Shown here one piece after another: positions 54,675 through 63,656 of a stretch of DNA of 64,000 nt. Every line of letters starts with the position of its first letter. Position 1 is the first letter of the stretch. Under the pieces are notes generated by a model, which had not been told where the DNA came from, searched no databases, and was given only the letters and a program-made list of their open reading frames with translations. This stretch comes from G965205255 sp965205255 (GTDB lineage Bacteria > Pseudomonadota > Gammaproteobacteria > Pseudomonadales > Endozoicomonadaceae), in NCBI GenBank assembly GCA_965205255.1, contig OZ242051.1, forward strand, positions 2,914,001 through 2,978,000, written 5' to 3'. Both the position numbers and the translations under genes were made by a program.

Positions 54675-56693
54675 GTGAGTGATGTTGGTTTGAATAAGAA
54701 GCTACCTCAGAATGCAACTATTGCATGGGATGATGCAGATCATCCTGTTTCCTCTGTGTTTGACGATGTTTACTTCTCAAGAGAAAACGGGCTTAACGAA
54801 ACACAATATGTGTTTCTTGAGCAGAATGAATTACCGTTACGTTTTTCAAACCTTAAACCTCACCAAAGCTTTACAGTGGCCGAAACAGGATTTGGCTCGG
54901 GTCTGAACTTTCTTGCTACGTGGCGTCTTTTCAGACAGTTCTCACCAACAGAGTCGTGCTTGCACTTTGTTTCAGTGGAAAAATTTCCACTTATATCAAG
55001 TGATCTGAAAAAGGTGCATCAACTATGGCCTGAGTTAAAAGAATATGCTGATCAGTTACTATTTAGTTATAGTAAGTTACTGCATCAAAGATTTCATTAT
55101 TTAGTTTTCGATCAAGGAAGAGTTAGGCTTACGTTAATTTTTGATGACGTTTGTCATGCAATATCAGAGCTTAGCGGAACTATTGATGCTTGGTTTTTGG
55201 ACGGCTTTTCTCCTTCAAAAAACCCTGATATGTGGACACCTGAATTATTCAAAAGTATGTCTTATCTTTCTTGTCCATATACGACATATTCAACATTTAC
55301 TGCATCAGGCATCGTTAAGAGAGGTTTGGCAAAAGCTGGTTTTTCTGTGAGGCTTATCAAAGGCTATGGAAGTAAACGACATATGATAAAAGGTAGGTTT
55401 ATTTCTAAAAACATCAGACCATCAAGGGAAAGGTCAAAAATATGGTTAGAAAGACATACGATGGATGTGAAAAGCCGTATCGCTATTATTATCGGTGCAG
55501 GTTTAGCCGGTTGTAGTACAGCCCTTGCTCTGGCTCAAAAAGGCTGGCATGTAACCATTCTTGATAAAGCAGAAAAAATAGCGACTGAAGCTTCTGGTAA
55601 CAGGCAAGGTGCGCTGTATATGCGTTTAGCTAATACAGATACATTGTTGTCATCTTTGCTAATTCAGGGATATGAATATACTTCATCTTTATTGACTCTG
55701 TTGCTTAAGTCAAAAGAACATTTGTTTTGGGAAAATTGTGGCCTTGTACAACTAGGATTTGATGAAAAAGAGCGTTGTCGCCAGAAAAATATTATCAATC
55801 GAACGAATAATTCATTGTTCGCAAGGCACTTATCGCCTGAATTACTTTCTGAAAAATCTGGTTTGTTGTTAAATACATCGGGTTTGTGGTTTGAGCAGGG
55901 TGGATGGGTACAGCCATCAGAATTTTGTAAAGCTATACTGGCCAATAAGAACATATCTTTTAAACCAGGTTACATCGTAGAGTCATTAGTCTATGAAAAT
56001 AACCAGTGGACAGTTTGTACTAAAAATAAGCCTGAGATAACGTCGCCTGTCGTTGTTATTGCTAATAATCATGAGGCAGCAGATTTTGATCAAACACAAC
56101 ACTTGCCACTTAAAAAAGTGAGAGGCCAGGTTAGCTATCTGAAATCTACTGATAGTAGTGAAAAACTTTCTGCTGTTTTGTGTGGTAAGAGCTATGTATT
56201 GCCTGCAATGGAAGGACTACATACGCTTGGCGCAACTCATCAGTTTTCTGATGAAGATTGTACAGTCAGAGTCAGCGATCATGAAGAAAATATGAATAAC
56301 CTCAAAAAGAATTTTCCTTCTGTGTATAGTGCGTTAAATGGTGATAAGGTAAAGCTTGAAGAAGTTAAGGGAAAGACAGGGTTTCGTTGCTCAACGCCTG
56401 ATTATCTTCCCATTGTTGGTGCGGTTGCTGATGCAAAAATATTTAAAGAAAGGTTTGCACCATTAGCTAATGATGCTAAATATCGCTTTAAGGAAGAACC
56501 TGCTTATTTGCCTGGTTTATATGTGAATACTGGTCATGGTTCCAGAGGTTTGATTACCTGCCCCTTAAGCGGAGAGTTGTTGGCCTCATTAATTTCTAAT
56601 GAAATTTTACCCGTATCGATGAATATTGCACGAGCAGTCAACCCTAATCGATTTCTTGCCAGAGAGTTGATTCGGAGTAAACAGAAAAAATAA
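54675..56693 (+). CDS. mnmC: bifunctional tRNA 5-methylaminomethyl-2-thiouridine synthase MnmC
   Basis: MnmC completes the mnm5s2U wobble modification. The 672-residue protein (GTG start at 54675) has the N-terminal methyltransferase (MnmC2) with SAM motif VAETGFGSGLNFLATW near 72-87 and DAWFLDGFSPSKNPDMW near 174-190. The C-terminal FAD-dependent oxidase (MnmC1) follows with the dinucleotide motif AIIIGAGLAGCSTALALAQK near 273-292 and GHGSRGLITCPLSGELLASL near 623-642. Both halves look intact. A fused MnmC is characteristic of many gammaproteobacteria. Confidence 0.95.
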   Translation: MSDVGLNKKLPQNATIAWDDADHPVSSVFDDVYFSRENGLNETQYVFLEQNELPLRFSNLKPHQSFTVAETGFGSGLNFLATWRLFRQFSPTESCLHFVSVEKFPLISSDLKKVHQLWPELKEYADQLLFSYSKLLHQRFHYLVFDQGRVRLTLIFDDVCHAISELSGTIDAWFLDGFSPSKNPDMWTPELFKSMSYLSCPYTTYSTFTASGIVKRGLAKAGFSVRLIKGYGSKRHMIKGRFISKNIRPSRERSKIWLERHTMDVKSRIAIIIGAGLAGCSTALALAQKGWHVTILDKAEKIATEASGNRQGALYMRLANTDTLLSSLLIQGYEYTSSLLTLLLKSKEHLFWENCGLVQLGFDEKERCRQKNIINRTNNSLFARHLSPELLSEKSGLLLNTSGLWFEQGGWVQPSEFCKAILANKNISFKPGYIVESLVYENNQWTVCTKNKPEITSPVVVIANNHEAADFDQTQHLPLKKVRGQVSYLKSTDSSEKLSAVLCGKSYVLPAMEGLHTLGATHQFSDEDCTVRVSDHEENMNNLKKNFPSVYSALNGDKVKLEEVKGKTGFRCSTPDYLPIVGAVADAKIFKERFAPLANDAKYRFKEEPAYLPGLYVNTGHGSRGLITCPLSGELLASLISNEILPVSMNIARAVNPNRFLARELIRSKQKK

Positions 56694-56828
56694 GCGTTAA
56701 GGGCTTGTGTGTTGTATAAAGCTTTTTGCGTTTTTTTGACTGAATGTCAGTATCAAACCCTCAATCTCAAGCTAAAAGGTCTGGTAAAAATCATTAATAT
56801 CGCAGAAAATAGGGGGCAGCATAGTTAC

Positions 56829-56922
56829 TTCCATGTTTTTGTATTATTGCTGAAAACCATACTATGCGTGGAAGCCTATGCCTTTTAAATCCTTCTTCTT
56901 ATTATGTCCAGCTTAGGCTTCC
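56829..56922 (+). repeat. dispersed repeat family B, copy 2
   Basis: Shares TTCCATGTTTTT, AACCATACT, AAGCCTATGCCTTTTAAATC and CTTCTTATTATGTCCAGC with 8496-8586. An internal 9-bp inverted repeat GGAAGCCTA (56870-56878) and TAGGCTTCC (56914-56922) could form a hairpin. The rest of the 56694-57087 gap has no gene. Confidence 0.6.
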
Positions 56923-57087
56923 ATGGTGTGTTTTAAGAATATCACTAACAAAAACCATCAGGAGCGAACTGAGAGCGATTGATTAAAATATGTATAATAA
57001 TCAGGGCTTCCCTTAAGCTTTATCTGTGTCGTTTTTAACTGGATGGTATAATTTTTTTTACCCGACTCTTTTGTATGATCAGCACGT

Positions 57088-58995
57088 TCAACTGTCAGCC
57101 CTTTTGCAGCCATCTCTGGTGATAATTACCTGATAATCTTTTATGCCTACAGCACTTTTTGTTAATGCTTCCAATAATGGTCGCCCATCCGTATCAGGAA
57201 GTTTTAAACCCAGTAAATGCGCTATAGTAGGAGCTACATCCACATTACCACTGGGTAACGTATCTTTAAAATGCTTTTTAAAATCAGGACCAGATACAAT
57301 CAATATGTTATGGATATCAACTGGGCTGAAGCTACCATGCATTCCTCTGTCACTACCGTCGCTGTTAAATTCTGTTCCGGCGAATCCTTGAATAATCGCT
57401 TTTGAATTAAAGTTACTACTCACAATAATATCTGGATTCCGATGATCGCTATTTTCCAGTTTAACCAGCGTCAATGGAAGAGTACCAGGAATATTGCCAT
57501 AACGCTGATCTACAAGCACAGCACCAAACTGCTCATGTGACTGTAGTGTACGGACTAATTTCTTAATTAATATCTGGTTATGACTTGGGACATATAAATA
57601 GGTGCTACCTCCATTCGCAGCTACAATAACAGCATCCTTTGGTAGCACTCGGGGAACTTTATAAGACTGCGTTGTATATTTAATTCCCGCATCATTATTA
57701 CGATGTCCATTTTGATCAACAACTTTTACATTTCCACCACAAACTCTACCCTTAGTATCCACATGCATGGAAAGTACACGTTTACCGGTGGTAGTAACAC
57801 CGGTTAACACCGGATCATACTCACAACCCTGACCATCATAGGCACTAAAACCTGCAGAGTGCAATAATGCTGCCGGACGGAAATCACCAGATACAGAATA
57901 ACCATGTCTTTTATCAATTCTTCTTATTGTTCCTTTATTAATATCCCGTAATGGAAATTCAAGCTGGGAGCCTGAAACATTACTATGTCCGTGGTCTGAT
58001 ACCACAACAATATCAGTATCACTTAACCGCCCCTGTTCTTTGAGAGCCGTTTCCAGCTTACCCAATTGTATATCCTGAGAACGAAGTGCACTATAAAACG
58101 CTTTACTGCCAACGCCATAGTTATGCTCTGTTGTATCTGGATTACGCAACCAGATCAAACTCAGTTGAGGGTGAGCATAGGGGATTACCTCTTTTAAATA
58201 ACTGTTCATCAGGTATGCATTATCTTTATTAAATGGCGAAGTGAGTGCTACCGAAGGATCAGTAGTTACTCCGTCTTTTAATAAAGAGACCATGTCATAA
58301 CCTGTAGGATTCCCATTATCAGGCTCCATCACAAAACTTTTATAGGCATATTTTGTATCAGCAGGCAATGGGTAATGTTGGGCTTTCAGATAATCTGTAA
58401 ACTTTTTCGGATACACATGCTTTTCATCAAACACTATGTTTTTTTGTTGATAATCCTGAAAAAATGCTGGCCCCGATTTGCCTATCGCAACTGTACGAAT
58501 ACCTGCTTTATTTGCCAGATTAAATAACGTCTGTACTTGTATTAATGATCCGGAATCATCCAGATCTTGAAGAATATGGTAATCTTCTGTAAATACTGGT
58601 TGCTGAAAATCAACAGACTTGTTTTCATCATCTTTTCCGTGTGTATGCGGGTTCCATAATGTATTTCCATAAAAACCTGTTTTACCTGCAAAGTCACCGG
58701 TGGCAAAACTAGAAGCATTCATCATGGTGAATGTTGGAAAACTAGAATGGTTATGCACAAACTCAGACCCTTTTTCTTTAAGTGCATATAAATTAGGCGT
58801 ATATTTTTTTGAAATAGCATCAGGACGCATACCATCCCAGACAAATACAATAATATTTCTGGCTTGTGAGTGTAACCTCTTATGCACAATGCTTGCATCT
58901 TTACTGTTAGTTGCAAAACCTGTTATAGATGAAAAAAATAAAAAAGCCACTGAGGCAAGCAGTATTACCTTAATCCTTTTTATCACTTTTAACAT
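57088..58995 (-). CDS. secreted alkaline-phosphatase-superfamily phosphodiesterase
   Basis: A 635-residue exported protein with a signal peptide (MLKVIKRIKVILLASVAFLF, cut near GFAT, about residue 29). The enzyme part is of the type I phosphodiesterase/nucleotide pyrophosphatase fold. Metal and nucleophile motifs are visible as IIVFVWDGMRPDAISKKYTP near 48-67, SSFPTFTMMNASSFATG near 84-100 (nucleophile Thr/Ser) and VVVSDHGHSNVSGSQLEFPL near 333-352. The C-terminal region has SSNFNSKAIIQGFAGTEFNS and DRGMHGSFSPVDIHNILIVS, the last with a metal-binding His. It sits beside the type II secretion operon, so it is a candidate for export across the outer membrane (inference). Substrate unknown. Confidence 0.82.
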   Translation of the reverse strand: MLKVIKRIKVILLASVAFLFFSSITGFATNSKDASIVHKRLHSQARNIIVFVWDGMRPDAISKKYTPNLYALKEKGSEFVHNHSSFPTFTMMNASSFATGDFAGKTGFYGNTLWNPHTHGKDDENKSVDFQQPVFTEDYHILQDLDDSGSLIQVQTLFNLANKAGIRTVAIGKSGPAFFQDYQQKNIVFDEKHVYPKKFTDYLKAQHYPLPADTKYAYKSFVMEPDNGNPTGYDMVSLLKDGVTTDPSVALTSPFNKDNAYLMNSYLKEVIPYAHPQLSLIWLRNPDTTEHNYGVGSKAFYSALRSQDIQLGKLETALKEQGRLSDTDIVVVSDHGHSNVSGSQLEFPLRDINKGTIRRIDKRHGYSVSGDFRPAALLHSAGFSAYDGQGCEYDPVLTGVTTTGKRVLSMHVDTKGRVCGGNVKVVDQNGHRNNDAGIKYTTQSYKVPRVLPKDAVIVAANGGSTYLYVPSHNQILIKKLVRTLQSHEQFGAVLVDQRYGNIPGTLPLTLVKLENSDHRNPDIIVSSNFNSKAIIQGFAGTEFNSDGSDRGMHGSFSPVDIHNILIVSGPDFKKHFKDTLPSGNVDVAPTIAHLLGLKLPDTDGRPLLEALTKSAVGIKDYQVIITRDGCKRADS

Positions 58996-59236
58996 TAAAA
59001 TCCAGCCTTAATTAATTGTATTATTAGTTTAATCCAACACTACTGCTACAAACTATGAACTTGCATAGTTTAATAATGAGCTGTATCTAGAGTATTAAAG
59101 GGTTATTAAGGTTTTATTAAAAATATCAGGTGCATTTTATGAAAAAAATACACGAACCAAATATACGTCTTCAACGATGAATAGATTATCTACGTCATTC
59201 TAATAATGGCTACTGCCTGTGACCAGTATTTAACAG

Positions 59237-59749
59237 CTATCGTCCTAATCTCACAAATACCTTTACCATGCCTTCTTCATCAGCTTTATCAACCTTAAGT
59301 TGTCTGAGACTTAATCTATTTTCTTCATGTAATTTCAGCAACCAAGTTATCAGACTTTTGTAACTGACTGAATCTATCCAAACTGAAACTCCTTGTCTTA
59401 CGGGCTGAACTCGTGAAAGCTCAATTCTTGCTTTTCGTCCACTAGCTGAAACCACAGATGCTGGGTCTACCTGATCAGACACACGTAAGGTTTTATCCAG
59501 ACGTTTAGCCACTGGCAAATTCTTTTGCAAATATATGTAATCTTCATAACTATTTTTTGCGATAGTTCTTTCTTTATCTCTCCAAGAGGTCAAGGGCTTT
59601 ATAATAACAAGCCAAGTCATTAATAATATGGCGCAAACACCTAAAATAACGGTCATACGCCGATCTCGTTGGGAAAGTTTTTCCCATTGTTGTCCAAAAT
59701 ATTCTTTTAATTGTTGTGTTAATAACTGTGCTTTAGCTTTTGTGTTCAT
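59237..59749 (-). CDS. gspM: type II secretion protein M
   Basis: A 170-residue bitopic inner-membrane protein: cytosolic N-terminal tail, helix ILGVCAILLMTWLVIIKPL near 35-53, then a periplasmic ferredoxin-like domain ending MVKVFVRLGR. GspM pairs with GspL. Its start overlaps the gspL stop by 4 bases, showing a polycistronic operon. It is the last gene in the operon before the phosphodiesterase; no gspN follows. Confidence 0.9.
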   Translation of the reverse strand: MNTKAKAQLLTQQLKEYFGQQWEKLSQRDRRMTVILGVCAILLMTWLVIIKPLTSWRDKERTIAKNSYEDYIYLQKNLPVAKRLDKTLRVSDQVDPASVVSASGRKARIELSRVQPVRQGVSVWIDSVSYKSLITWLLKLHEENRLSLRQLKVDKADEEGMVKVFVRLGR

Positions 59750-61068
59750 TGGGTAATCACCAGTTTTGCAATCACAATTTTATCTTTATTTACCTGATTG
59801 GCGTTGGTAAGAGTTACCTTCAACCCTTTATCCCGTAGTTTTTGGGCATAGTTGTTAAGTACTTCATAGTTGACAGCTGTTATTTCAAGAGTTAATTTAC
59901 CGCCGGTTTCATTATATTCTATTGACCTAGTAACAATTTCTTTTTGTTTAGGTTTAACAGAAGAAACTTTTTTCATTATTTTAAAAAAACCATCATTTCT
60001 CTCAGAGCTCTTAAAACCACGCAGTTTTCTCTGTAAACTGGTTCTTACATCAACTACAGAACGGTCAGCAGGAAATGCCTTCTTATACATCTCGATCGAT
60101 TGTTCCTGAAAATTACTGGCTTTCACACTATAAATGATACCTGTTGTTAGGTTAAATAATACTTCCAGTATCACCCAGACAGTAGCAACTATTGCTACTG
60201 TCTTCCAAGCTTTCCACTGCTTTTTAAATTGTTTGAAACAAGCAAAGGAACCTGACCTTAAGTCAATCCATTGTGTCTCTTTTTTCGCTTTTATTAACCG
60301 TTCACAAAGCCACCCAAACAAATTTTCACGTTCATGCAACAAACAATAGCTGATGCTAAATTCTGAATGATTTTCCTGAAGTATTCTGACGACTTCATTT
60401 TTTCCCTGTTCATCATTATTTGTATAAAAAATAGTTACCTTATTTTTCTTGGGTGTTTCAATATTCTCTTGCTTGCGTTCAGTATTTGCATTGTCCATTA
60501 AGTGAGCAATCATGATTGCAAACCCACCTATTTCTATGGTTTGTGCAGGCTTGCCCTCCTGATGCACATGCACATATGCATCATCAATAAAAAGGGTTAA
60601 AGAATCATTTCCCGTGTATAATTGATTTTCTGCATAAATATGTGCCGGTTCCAGGTTAATCTCAGTCATTACATCAATAAGTTGTTCCAGTAATATTTTG
60701 GGTGCAGCAACTATTGAAACTTTATCAGAACCTGTTAGCTTATGAACAAAGTGAAAGGCTTCGATATCAGCTGCCAGGTTTTCTTCAACGAGAAAAGGCA
60801 CAACTTGGTCAAGATGTTTTTTTTGTGCCTTATTAACCGCCTTCTGATATACCATAACCAATGTGCCAGGAAGTAATAAGATAACCTTATCAAAAAAAGT
60901 TTTTTGTTTTATCTCCTGCAAAGTCTTAAGCCACTGTTTTAGGACAGTCCAGTCACCTTCAGTAATTTCTTCCACCAGCAAGTCGTTATCATTAACAACT
61001 GCCCACTGCATCGGTAGTTCATCTTCGCCAGCTTTAACTCTTATACGTATCACCAGATTATTATGCAT
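59746..61068 (-). CDS. gspL: type II secretion protein L
   Basis: A 440-residue protein with an actin-like cytosolic domain (about 1-260; binds the GspE ATPase), a membrane helix near 293-313 (WKTVAIVATVWVILEVLFNL) and a periplasmic domain that pairs with GspM. The gene overlaps gspM by 4 bases and shares one base with gspK. GspE itself is not in the window. Confidence 0.9.
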   Translation of the reverse strand: MHNNLVIRIRVKAGEDELPMQWAVVNDNDLLVEEITEGDWTVLKQWLKTLQEIKQKTFFDKVILLLPGTLVMVYQKAVNKAQKKHLDQVVPFLVEENLAADIEAFHFVHKLTGSDKVSIVAAPKILLEQLIDVMTEINLEPAHIYAENQLYTGNDSLTLFIDDAYVHVHQEGKPAQTIEIGGFAIMIAHLMDNANTERKQENIETPKKNKVTIFYTNNDEQGKNEVVRILQENHSEFSISYCLLHERENLFGWLCERLIKAKKETQWIDLRSGSFACFKQFKKQWKAWKTVAIVATVWVILEVLFNLTTGIIYSVKASNFQEQSIEMYKKAFPADRSVVDVRTSLQRKLRGFKSSERNDGFFKIMKKVSSVKPKQKEIVTRSIEYNETGGKLTLEITAVNYEVLNNYAQKLRDKGLKVTLTNANQVNKDKIVIAKLVITQ

Positions 61069-62033
61069 TATTTATTTCTCGCTGATTGCCTTAACTCAGG
61101 AACCCACTGAGGATAATCACCTTCTTCCCTGCTTATTACGACTACTTTTCCTTTTTTATCTTTTGCCAGAAGTGAGTGAAGGTAATAAATTACTTTACCA
61201 AACTCTGCTTTAATGTAGGCACTAAAATACTGACTGGAAAATGTGCCATGAACGTTTTTCCAGTTTATTTGTTTTCCGTCCATGACTGGATCCTTTCGCA
61301 TGGCAGCCAGATCTGCAAAGCCCGTTTTCCCTCTTGCTGCAATAATTTCAATCAGTTCACTGTCAGACAAGTCTGGAAATACAGCCTGCATCAAGTCTTT
61401 TTGTACTGTATTAAAATTGATTCCAATGTCTTCAGGTAGTGCGGTAACAAAAGGTCTTAATTTTTTATATGAAGGTTTATCCAGCATCGCTAGCAGTCTA
61501 AGCTCGGAAACATGATTAAACAATGTTCCTCCAGCACGGTATGGTGGATCAAGAGACATGTAAATACTGTCTTGTTCCATCAATTTTTCCGGCTCCACTT
61601 CCATCCACCCCCGAATACGTTCAACCAATTGTTCATCTATCTGTAATCCTGCAAGAAGGCGTTTAAATATTTCCGTTTGATTTTCACTATCTTTACCGTT
61701 CAGAACATTCAGGTTAAACAACGCTTGTTCATCAATTACTTGAATGGTTATTTTGCCCCCCTCCACATCAAACTGATGATCTTCGGCCCAAGGTGAAAAC
61801 CAGTGATCCGTCTCTTTTTCTTCACCTGAACGCTCTAAAAGCATAGCAATATACTGTTCTCCACCCATTGCATAATGTTTCGCCTGTTGAAGGTGCAAAT
61901 AGTTTGCCTGTCGCTCTGTATTTTGTTGCGTCATTGTTACCATGTAAGCAACTACTGTTGTTATTACGGCAAATATTAGCAACACAAATAGCAATGCTAC
62001 ACCTTGCTGTCGTTTAACAGAAGTCATCATCAT
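61068..62033 (-). CDS. gspK: type II secretion minor pseudopilin K
   Basis: A 321-residue minor pseudopilin that caps the pseudopilus tip. The N-terminal prepilin-like signal is KRQQGVALLFVLLIFAVITT, with glycine at the prepilin peptidase site; GspK characteristically lacks the Glu at +5. Two globular parts follow (about 50-310), with the Ca2+-binding and SAM-like domain typical of GspK. It shares its last base with the next start. Confidence 0.92.
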   Translation of the reverse strand: MMMTSVKRQQGVALLFVLLIFAVITTVVAYMVTMTQQNTERQANYLHLQQAKHYAMGGEQYIAMLLERSGEEKETDHWFSPWAEDHQFDVEGGKITIQVIDEQALFNLNVLNGKDSENQTEIFKRLLAGLQIDEQLVERIRGWMEVEPEKLMEQDSIYMSLDPPYRAGGTLFNHVSELRLLAMLDKPSYKKLRPFVTALPEDIGINFNTVQKDLMQAVFPDLSDSELIEIIAARGKTGFADLAAMRKDPVMDGKQINWKNVHGTFSSQYFSAYIKAEFGKVIYYLHSLLAKDKKGKVVVISREEGDYPQWVPELRQSARNK

Positions 62034-62767
62034 TAGCCTTTATCTACCCGGGGATTACTGTTTAAACCAGTATTATTTTTGTTTCCTGTGTCTTTTAAAT
62101 TGTTACTATCTACAGCTGAGGTGCCTTTGCTTTTCATGGGGGGCTCTCCAACGCCTGTGAACAGCCAAGTAATAGCACCATAATAATGATGTGTTACAGT
62201 TAAACGTATAGCTGCCGGCAATAGTTTTATTCGCTTTTTTTGTTCTTCTGAAATCGGTGGCCACTGTTTAGTCCACCTTTTTTTTTGATCAAGAAAATAA
62301 ACATCTGCAGAACTGATACCGGTTAATAATACTTGTTTATAAAATTCAGTATTAGAAGAAGGGTCAAGCACAGGCCAGTAATATCTTACCAGCTTATCGT
62401 CTTCAAGAGCATAACTTACTCGTTGCAAATCACTGCGTGGCTGATCTAAAAAATTAAGCCAGCCAGAACGAGTAAATGTTATCAGATTTTTATAATCTTT
62501 TTCCCTGCGCCCACTTTCCATAGCATATTGTTGTTTATACTGATCAATTCTTACCGGCCTTCCAATTATCTGATTAACATCTTTTTGAAGGATAGCTTTT
62601 GCTTTTTGGATTTCATTCAAATGCTCCCAAACAACGGTAGTCAATTCTTTTGACCGAATTGCAGTATCAAGCAACCGGTAGCAAATGGTTGCAATCACAG
62701 CAAAAAGTGTAATTGCAATTAGCAATTCTAGTAATGTAAAACCGCGCATCTTTTCCTTGAAGTTCAT
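62033..62767 (-). CDS. gspJ: type II secretion minor pseudopilin J
   Basis: A 244-residue pseudopilin. The prepilin site is MRGFTLLELLIAITLFAVIA near 8-27 (cleavage after Gly, then FTLLEL with Glu at +5). The globular domain shows family features QKDVNQIIGRPVRIDQYKQQ and WLNFLDQPRSDLQRVSYALE. It has a low-complexity Asn/Ser/Lys-rich C-terminus. It overlaps gspI by 4 bases. Confidence 0.93.
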   Translation of the reverse strand: MNFKEKMRGFTLLELLIAITLFAVIATICYRLLDTAIRSKELTTVVWEHLNEIQKAKAILQKDVNQIIGRPVRIDQYKQQYAMESGRREKDYKNLITFTRSGWLNFLDQPRSDLQRVSYALEDDKLVRYYWPVLDPSSNTEFYKQVLLTGISSADVYFLDQKKRWTKQWPPISEEQKKRIKLLPAAIRLTVTHHYYGAITWLFTGVGEPPMKSKGTSAVDSNNLKDTGNKNNTGLNSNPRVDKG

Positions 62768-63198
62768 CGTTTAACTCTCCGGATAAAGCCCGTTAAACGA
62801 TAAATCCTGTTTTTCATCAGTGGCTTCTCGCCTGTATAAATGATTACCACAACCTGTCGAAAATCAGCCTCTTTAGCCACCACTTGGCGCTGCACATACC
62901 AATGACGATTAGCCAACATTTCTACACGACCAGAAGTTCCCGTATTAAGCCATGTTTTTTCAATATAAAGTTTATTTAGCTCATTTTCTGCTAACCAACT
63001 GGCCAATACTTTATTATTTACCTGGCTCACCTGTCGGACAGATTGACCATCAGACAGCACTAACGTTGCTGAAGATATAGAAAAGACTGCCAATGCAATT
63101 AATACTTCCAACAGTGTGAACCCTTTTTGGCGACAAGATAAACGATAACTGTTTATTTTTTGATCAACGTTCAACAAGTGGATTAACTCCGTCAACAT
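62764..63198 (-). CDS. gspI: type II secretion minor pseudopilin I
   Basis: The prepilin motif is QKGFTLLEVLIALAVFSISS. The open frame extends to 63267, but an ATG at 63198 gives MLTELIHLLNVDQKINSYRL before the motif and overlaps gspH by only 35 bases; a TTG further in is also possible, so the start is uncertain. With 63198 the product is 144 residues, normal for GspI. The C-terminal part reads VVIIYTGEKPLMKNRIYRLT. Confidence 0.9.
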   Translation of the reverse strand: MLTELIHLLNVDQKINSYRLSCRQKGFTLLEVLIALAVFSISSATLVLSDGQSVRQVSQVNNKVLASWLAENELNKLYIEKTWLNTGTSGRVEMLANRHWYVQRQVVAKEADFRQVVVIIYTGEKPLMKNRIYRLTGFIRRVKR

Positions 63199-63652
63199 GC
63201 AGTGGGACACGATAATTTTTCTTTTTATTATCTGAAAATACCAAAGTGGTTGGAGTGATAAGTCCATCCGTATAAAAGACTACCTGAGGTTTATTGTTGT
63301 TTTTTGAGTACCTCTGAGTATTAACCGTCTCAATAGATAGAAGGACTAAGTCAGGTAGTACATATTCTTTCCATTTACCTTTGGAGAGTCTTTTCCATTG
63401 CTCATCGTTTCTGCTCCACTGCCACCAATAATAATGTGTATCAGCAACAGTAAAACCTAACGGAGAGCCTGAGATTTGTGCCCGCTCACTGGCTGAATTA
63501 AAAAGATAAGATAAACGCAGAGCCTCACTTTTTACCTGAGCCTGAAGCTTGTTTCCTCGGGGAGCTAGCATAGCTACACCAATAATAATACTAATGATCA
63601 GCACGACCACCAGCAACTCTATCAAAGTGAAACCCCTTTGCTTATATGACAC
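63164..63652 (-). CDS. gspH: type II secretion minor pseudopilin H
   Basis: A 162-residue pseudopilin with the prepilin signal KQRGFTLIELLVVVLIISII near 4-23 and the globular domain containing SASERAQISGSPLGFTVADT and KGKWKEYVLPDLVLLSIETV. It lies 4 bases after the gspG stop and overlaps the start of gspI. Confidence 0.93.
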   Translation of the reverse strand: MSYKQRGFTLIELLVVVLIISIIIGVAMLAPRGNKLQAQVKSEALRLSYLFNSASERAQISGSPLGFTVADTHYYWWQWSRNDEQWKRLSKGKWKEYVLPDLVLLSIETVNTQRYSKNNNKPQVVFYTDGLITPTTLVFSDNKKKNYRVPLHVDGVNPLVER

Positions 63653-63656
63653 TCAA

